Under the pieces are notes generated by a model, which saw nothing but the letters and a program-made list of their open reading frames with translations, ran no database searches and was not told where the DNA came from. Shown here in pieces: positions 58,265 to 64,000 of a stretch of 64,000 bases of DNA (positions are counted from its first letter, which is position 1; each line of letters starts with the position of its first letter). Position numbers and translations under genes: made by a program. The DNA comes from Eulemur rufifrons (taxonomy: Eukaryota; Chordata; Mammalia; Primates; Lemuridae), in contig NC_090990.1 of assembly GCF_041146395.1 (NCBI RefSeq), positions 45,022,001 to 45,086,000 on the forward strand. Direction: 5' to 3'.

Positions 58265-58500
58265 CTTTTTTGACTCTCTGGTGTTGTGGAAAGAGCCTGG
58301 GTTTTGGAATCTGTCGTAGCTTCCCTTCCCTCTTTGCAAATTGTGTCACCTTAAGCAAGTTTTTAAGCCCCTCTGATCCATACTTCCCTCATCTGTCGGA
58401 TGGATGTAATCACGTACACCTGTTGGGTTGCTGCAATTTTGAAATGAGGTATGTATGGTGTGTATCGTGCCTAGAAAAATGTCAAGCTGATGGTGAGAGC
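58265..58500 (+). mobile_element. MIR SINE
   Basis: 'gtggaaagagcctgggtttt', 'tcaccttaagcaagttttta', 'tccctcatctgtcggatgga' and 'ctgttgggttgctgcaattt' follow MIR. Confidence 0.7.
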
Positions 58501-58504
58501 TAAG

Positions 58505-59120
58505 TCATTGTGACTCTTATCTTCTTCCTTCTATCTATCATGTACTTTCCGATCCACTTTCAGATCTTTAAAACTGTCTTGTAACATAGTAACTAATAAC
58601 AGTGGAAACTAATCTTTATCCCTAATGCATAATCCATCTGGGAGAAAGCCATTTCTTCTTAAATCAGAACTAATCAACGGGGCCTCATGACCCATCTCTG
58701 TCCTGCCATGAGCTTGTAGGAACAGATGGAAAATGGGCTGGGCAGATGGAAAAACTCCATTTTCCAACAGGAATTATTTATTTGTGAAGTTGGAACCACT
58801 TGGAATGAATATTTTGAATTAGGAGGATGAAATATTATAAGATTCACAACAGGGCCATGAAATTAACTAATGCACTGCGACTACAAGAGTCATTGTGAGG
58901 CAGGGAGTAGGAATAATAATGGGGCTTTTAAAAAATGGTCCAAACACATAAATTATTTACCCATGTGTGTCAATGACTCCCTTGAAGCTGTTCTGCTGAT
59001 GGCATTATCCCTCATGCCCTTCCTAAGAAAGGCCATTTTCATTGCAAGTTCCTTTGTCTTTATGACCAGGTTATCACAGAACATAAACATTATAAAATAC
59101 ATAGATAATATTTTCAGGAC
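58505..59120. other. Intergenic sequence, nothing recognised
   Basis: Frames on both strands at 58870-59175 mirror each other and lack homology. Confidence 0.4.
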
Positions 59121-59124
59121 CTGT

Positions 59125-59280
59125 TTAGTGTTAGACATTGTGATGCTTTCCATATCTTATATCCAACCCTTATGATGATCCTGCAAAGTAGGTACTTTAA
59201 GGTGACTTTACAGAGGAAGAAACTGAAATTCAACGATATTAAGTGACTTACCCCAGTCACATAAGTAGGATGTAACAGAT
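59125..59280 (-). mobile_element. MIR SINE
   Basis: 'gtttagtgttagacattgtg', 'tttacagaggaagaaactga' and 'gtgacttaccccagtcacat' fit antisense MIR. It contains one copy of the 45-bp duplication. Confidence 0.6.
59150..59194 (+). repeat. 45-bp duplicated segment, copy 1
   Basis: Matches 60361-60405 at 43 of 45 positions in the same orientation. It lies within a MIR. Confidence 0.85.
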
Positions 59281-59334
59281 TTTCCTATCTTCTTGTTTAA
59301 GTCTCTGACGTATTTCCCCAAATGGCCCCTGAGT

Positions 59335-59870
59335 AATCAAAACATTCATCTGATCACATCACATTCCTTTGTCCTCTGGATGGAGTCTTAGAAGGGCATC
59401 AAGGGTCTGTAAGATCTGATCCTACTTTCTTTAGCTTTGCCTCCTTCACTTTTACTTGGAATATCATGCATGTGTGTACTCACAGTTTACAATTCCCAGA
59501 ACAGAGGGTGGATTCCTATCTCTGGGGCATTTTTATCTTGCTTGCCCTACCTAGAAAATGTATCCCTGCCACCCAAATACCGACCCCCCTGCCCACACTC
59601 TTGGCTCAGTCATAAATGCTCTAGGGAGCCTTCTCTGACATCAGCCACCTTCCTATTACCAGGCTGAGCCATGTGCCCCTCTGTTGTGGCCAAGCATTCC
59701 TGCTTTTGCTGGTTTTCCTCACATAGCACTGGCACATGTTGTAGCCAACAGCTTTCGTGTCCACCTTCACTAGCAGATTGTGAGCTTTGTCTTCTCACTC
59801 ACCTCTGTATGCCTGGTGCCCAGCACAGCACCAAGCACAGCGAGGTGTTTGTGTTTGTTGAACTGACAAG
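59335..59870 (+). mobile_element. L2 LINE 3' region and terminus
   Basis: 'ggatggagtcttagaagggc', 'gtctgtaagatctgatccta', 'ctagggagccttctctgaca', 'gcagattgtgagctttgtct' and 'cagcacagcaccaagcacag' are in L2 order to the 3' end. It is followed by a short GGAT repeat at 59873-59888. Confidence 0.75.
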
Positions 59871-60360
59871 TGGATGGATGGATGGATGAGGATGACAAAT
59901 GACTCCTTATTGGGATCTCAGAGAGGGCTGAGGGAATCCATGGTGTTGTCTAAGTGGCATTCTCAGAGTGAGAGAGACTGAACCAGGAGGTAGATGCCAG
60001 TGGGCATATATTTTCTGACATTCTAAGTACCAGAAGCTACCAACAGACCAATTGTAGATGAGGGTCAGTATTGGAAGGAAGTCTAAGTGGTATTTGGGTA
60101 AGAGCATTACCAAGGCAATCTGGACATATTCTTGAAAATCCATTCAAACTATTCACTGAGCCCTAACGTATGGTAGGTTCTCAGCAAATATTTGTTGAAT
60201 AAAAAAGACAGTAATATACAGGGTTGAACTCTTCTTTTCCCTCCCCAAACACAAGAGGCGCAGGGTAAGTGGAAGCTCCAGAAGGAAGCTGCACCCAGGC
60301 CATTACCGGTTCCTCCACGCAGCCTGGGGTTGGAGGCAGGGAGTCCTCACAGACATTGGA

Positions 60361-60405
60361 CCATATCTTGTATCCAACCCTTATGTTGATCCTGCAAAGT
60401 AGGTA
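60361..60405 (+). repeat. 45-bp duplicated segment, copy 2
   Basis: Near-identical to 59150-59194, with differences only at the tenth base (A/G) and in the TATGATGAT/TATGTTGAT word. Confidence 0.85.
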
Positions 60406-60409
60406 TTTA

Positions 60410-62150
60410 TTGGGTCTGGGAAGATCTGTGTTTAAGTCATGGCTATATCATTCTTTTGCTGAGCCTCACCTCTTCATTCATAAAGCACCTCAGAGGGCGT
60501 CACAGGTATTAGGTTAGATCACAGAACCTGGCCCACACCATGTGTTCAATATTGAGAATTCCCTTCTCTTCCTTTAGGCTCAGTGAACCTTGGCATGAGG
60601 CATCGGGAAATAAATCCCAAGCTTCACAGTGTGTGGGAACAAAGTTTCTTGCACTGTTGCCAGCCTGGCTTTTGGAATGGGGCAGACCTGCTGCTGGAAG
60701 CAGGATGATAACACAGAACACAAAAGTACTGACAGGTCTAGCGAGGAATGGCCACCAAGAACTGTGCAGAGGGAAGGCAGGGCCTCATCTTTGTCCCCAG
60801 CTCCTTGTGTACCTTTAGCAAAGTCACAGAACTGCTCTGAGTCTCAGCATCCTCATCTACAAATGGTCACCATTCTTCTTGCATTCCCCCCCCCCCCATG
60901 CTTGGCCATTCTTATGTGTTGTTCTAGGAGAGAGGGCTCACTTGGAAACATACCCTAGACAATACGCCATAACTGTGATGCATAGACCATCACAGTTGAC
61001 CTGGTCAGAAATCAATCCCTCCAGGAGGTAGGAATAATAATGAACCCCAAATGCTCCTTCCAGAGGCAGAATGTAGGTCGGATCTCAGGCTCTGGAAGCT
61101 TCCATTGTGCATTGGACTTTGTTCTAGGTCTGGCTGTGAAATAGCAGGGGTCTAGTTAGATTGGGCCTTCTGCACCTCAAGTGAGCTGGGAAAGATGTTG
61201 ATGTGATTATAAGTGTGATCATGGTTATAAAAGAGCAGAGAAAATGAATCCAGTTTGGGGGTAGTGGTGTCTTGTCTCTTCTTTTCTGCCATTGAGTTAA
61301 TGAGGCCAAGACCGGGCAACTTCTCAGATCCTTTATAACCAAAATATTCTGCCATTCATAGTATCTAATACTTTAAAGGGGCCACCAGTCTTTCCAATCA
61401 TGGATATATTTTCAACCATCTTGAGTGCTTCTAAGGACAGGAAGCTGCCAACCTTATAAAGCAGCCCACTTCATTGTTCATTAGTTCTGCTGGTTAGTAT
61501 GTCCTTTCTTGGGTTGAACCAAAATACATCTCTCTATAACTTCTCCTATTTCTCTCCCTACTCCTGGCTACTCAAAGAGCAGAATACCTCTCCCACCTGC
61601 CTTTCTGTTCCTTCACTCTCTTTCCCACATGCTGAATAAAAGGGCAGGTGCTTCCATGGCTGAGTAAAGAGTAAAAAGTAATGTTAACCAAGGTCAGCCC
61701 TGGTGGGAATAGTTGACATGGCTAAATTGGGATGGGCTGTTTCTCAGCTGTACACAAATATGGAGTTAAAAATGAAAGGTGTAAGTCGGGGTTTGCTATA
61801 TGAAAAGTTTTATATAGTAAGGTACATTTGATTTAGATTTTTCAGGATAAAAAGGAATTCAACAGATAAAAGTGAAAGAAAAGAATATTGTAAGAAGAGA
61901 AAATTGCATGTGCGAAGGCAAAAAGAAAATCATGAACCTGCATAATGTCTTTAGGAAACAATGAGCTGTCCATGTGGCTGAAATAAAGATAGAGAAACAG
62001 AGGCAAATGAGGCAGGAGGGATGGGCAATGGTGAGACAAAGGAATGCAATGAGATGTTTATTTCTAGCAAGATGTTAGCTAACTACAGTTGATCTTACTT
62101 GGTGGGTCATGGCAGCCATGTATTAATAGTTAGTATGTAGTTTACGGACA
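60410..62150. other. Intergenic sequence with a 12-C run
   Basis: C12 at 60886-60897. Short overlapping frames near 60.3-60.96 kb and 61.1-61.36 kb are unsupported. MIR-like words occur near 60830-60870 ('tgagtctcagcatcctcatc'). Confidence 0.45.
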
Positions 62151-62159
62151 TTTAAAAAA

Positions 62160-62290
62160 ATTATTCAACAATATTTATTTGATGTCCCCTCTAAGCTAGG
62201 TCCTATTCAGGGCCCTGACATTTTTGCAGCACAGGTCCTGGGACATAATATATGCTTAATAGGTACTTGTTGAATCAATGAATGTGATAG
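62160..62290. mobile_element. L2 3'-end-like fragments
   Basis: 'tattcaacaatatttatttg' (antisense-like) followed by 'taataggtacttgttgaatc' (sense-like) suggests two short L2 ends. Confidence 0.45.
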
Positions 62291-62294
62291 GTGG

Positions 62295-62685
62295 CTTGGA
62301 AGACTTCAGGTACTGGAACTTCATCTGGGACAGCATTTCCCAGAGTGTCTTACATAGAACACTAGTTCTGAGGGATGCTAAAATGTTATTTGAAAACAAA
62401 AAGTAATTTGGTCAAATAAATTTGGATTAAACAAGGGTAAGAGGGTTTTTTATTTGGTTTTGTTTTAATAGCATTATGCTTTTGACATTGAGATTCACCA
62501 AGGGGGAAGGGATGGAGCCTATGGTGTTTCCCAAACTTACTAGAACATGGAATACCCAATACCCATGATGAGAAAAGGATATCAAATCCTGGCTTTTGGA
62601 GAAGGAGGGGAGAGAATATCTAACCTAGGGTGTTTGTGTGTGTTGGTGGGAGGGGACAGCGAATCTTGAAAAATTGTCAGGTAGA
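62295..62685. other. Possible DNA-transposon fragment, unclear
   Basis: 'cagcatttcccagagtgtct' and 'tagaacactagttctgaggg' resemble a mammalian hAT-type repeat, but I could not see matching inverted ends. Confidence 0.3.
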
Positions 62686-62689
62686 AGAG

Positions 62690-62920
62690 AGACTATATGT
62701 GCCTTGTATTTACTCTCCCTTTTCCTGGAAAGGTCATCTCCCTTCACTCACCTGGAAAAATCCAATTCAACATTCCATAAGTGAGCACAAGTGTCTTCTT
62801 CCCCAGGAAGCTCCCTGATTCCCTCAGGTGGAGACATTTATTCCCTTTCTTGTACATTTGTTATTCCCAGGGTAAATCTAAGAAAGTGCTTATCATACAC
62901 ATACAATTATTCATCTGCTT
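62690..62920 (+). mobile_element. L2 LINE 3' region
   Basis: 'aagtgtcttcttccccagga', 'gctccctgattccctcaggt' and 'tacatttgttattcccaggg' fit L2. Confidence 0.55.
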
Positions 62921-62924
62921 GCTG

Positions 62925-63362
62925 TTGTAGGTTGAATTGCATCCCTGCATGAACATTCTCTTGGAACATTATTTGGAACTAATCTTCACCGAGGTGATCA
63001 AGTTAAAATGAGGTCATCTGGTGGGCCCTAAGTCAATATGACTGGCATCCTTATAAAAAGGGGAAATTTGGACACAGAGACAGACACACACTCAAAAAGA
63101 ACATCATGTGAAGATGAAGATCAAGACCATGCATCTACAAGCCAGGGAATACCAAAATTGTCAGCAAACCACATGAAGTTAGGGAAGAGCCATAGAACAG
63201 GTTCTCCCTCATAGCTTTCAGAAGGACTCAATCCTTCTGCTGATACCTTCCTTGACTGTGAACTTGCAGAGTCTAGAGCTGTCAGGCAATAAATACATTT
63301 ATGTTGTTTAAGCCACCACTTTGTAGTATTTGGTTACAATAGCACTAATAGGCAAACTAATA
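62925..63362 (+). mobile_element. MLT1-type MaLR solitary LTR
   Basis: It starts 'tgttgtaggttgaattgcat' and includes 'aaaatgaggtcatctggtgg', 'gccctaagtcaatatgactg', 'gaaatttggacacagagaca', the polyadenylation-type 'gcaataaatacatttatgtt' and the end 'aggcaaactaatacac'. This is the MLT1 LTR order of the ERVL-MaLR group. No internal retroviral genes are present. Confidence 0.85.
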
Positions 63363-63364
63363 CA

Positions 63365-64000
63365 CTTGCTTACACATCTATTCCCCCCAACTTTCCCTCT
63401 CCCCAACCCCCTTCCTGACTTGAGTCAGTTCTGGAGGACAGAAATAAGGTTTTTCTTTCTTTTGTTCTTTCTTTTTAATTATCTCTGATGTCCAGAAAGG
63501 CCAGGGTTAGTGAAGTTGTTGTTACAATTGTTGATCAAATTTTACATTCTCTTTGGCCACAAGGGACAGTAGAAAAGGGATTAAAAGAGCAACTGATTTT
63601 AGAAGAACAAGTTGGAACTTTCCAGAGAGGAAAAGATGACAAGTGGTGAGACCCACATCCCTACAGGTGTTAAGCATGGGGAGGCTGAAGGAAACCCCAT
63701 GTAGCATTGGTTCTGTGAGACTGTTGAGAGAAATCTTTGCTGGTTGTAATCTTCCAGGGACTGGCCTATTGATCAGCATTTGGAGTTTCAATGAGACAGA
63801 ACCTGGCTAGTTGCCTCCCTCATGTATCTGTAGAAGATAGTGCGCGAGAGTGAGGTATGTGTTTTGAGCAAGAGCTTGGTTCAAGCACCAACTGCTCTTC
63901 ACCGGGGAAGTCTCCATCAGCCTTTGTCAGAGCTCAATCTGCTTGTGAATTTGTCTGGAATCCATTCCCAGCAGCACCACCTGTTCTCGGTTATCTTACC
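63365..64000. other. Intergenic sequence to the window edge, nothing recognised
   Basis: In human the next gene on this side of CYP2J2 is, from memory, the uncharacterised C1orf87. I see no exon that I can assign to it here. Confidence 0.4.

Overview
This is vertebrate nuclear DNA, almost certainly from a strepsirrhine primate (lemur or loris group). The full-length 7SL-derived SINEs near 33.5, 55.8 and 56.7 kb are Alu-like dimers carrying the AT-rich 'ggacagctaaaaatatata' stretch between the arms, which I associate with lemur/galago Alus rather than human ones. The rest of the repeat content (L1, L2, MIR, MER5A, MLT1) is ordinary for a placental mammal. There are no prokaryotic genes, operons or CRISPR arrays. 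Nearly all open reading frames lie in repeats or are chance frames.

The one recognisable gene is a CYP2J-family cytochrome P450 (CYP2J2-like) on the minus strand. Exons 1 to 6 run from about 20.7 kb down to 1.88 kb. Exons 7 to 9, including the heme-binding cysteine region, are not visible and should lie beyond the left edge. Exons 2 to 5 (163, 150, 161 and 177 bp) are open, have canonical splice sites and keep the expected phases. Exon 1 has lost both expected start codons and carries a one-base deletion that leads to TGA. Exon 6 has a two-base insertion and an additional TAA. As written, the locus cannot encode a full P450: it is a pseudogene, or the assembly has errors. A GC-rich, TATA-less promoter-like block lies just upstream of exon 1 (about 20.70-20.98 kb).

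The introns hold repeats: an L1 3' end, MIRs, L2s, a possible solitary LTR in intron 3, a long L2 in intron 2, and an L1 in intron 1 with an embedded 40-base near-palindrome. From 21 to 64 kb the sequence is intergenic: a degraded L1 5' region/ORF1 (22.2-24.4 kb), L1 ORF2 pieces, many L2 and MIR copies, Alu-type SINEs, a full-length but dead Hsmar1-like mariner (37.24-38.52 kb), a 132-bp mariner-type MITE nested in a MIR (50.6 kb), MER5A (57.1 kb) and an MLT1 LTR (62.9 kb).

Non-repeat features worth attention are an orphan CpG-island-like block (49.68-50.06 kb), a repeat-poor stretch at 46.9-47.6 kb with two inverted repeats and an AP-1 consensus, a repeat-poor complex block at 51.12-51.44 kb, and a 45-bp near-identical duplication 1.2 kb apart (59.15 and 60.36 kb). 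I see no new multi-gene system. The strongest results are the CYP2J lesions, the mariner in an apparently strepsirrhine background, the MITE, and the palindrome inside the L1.
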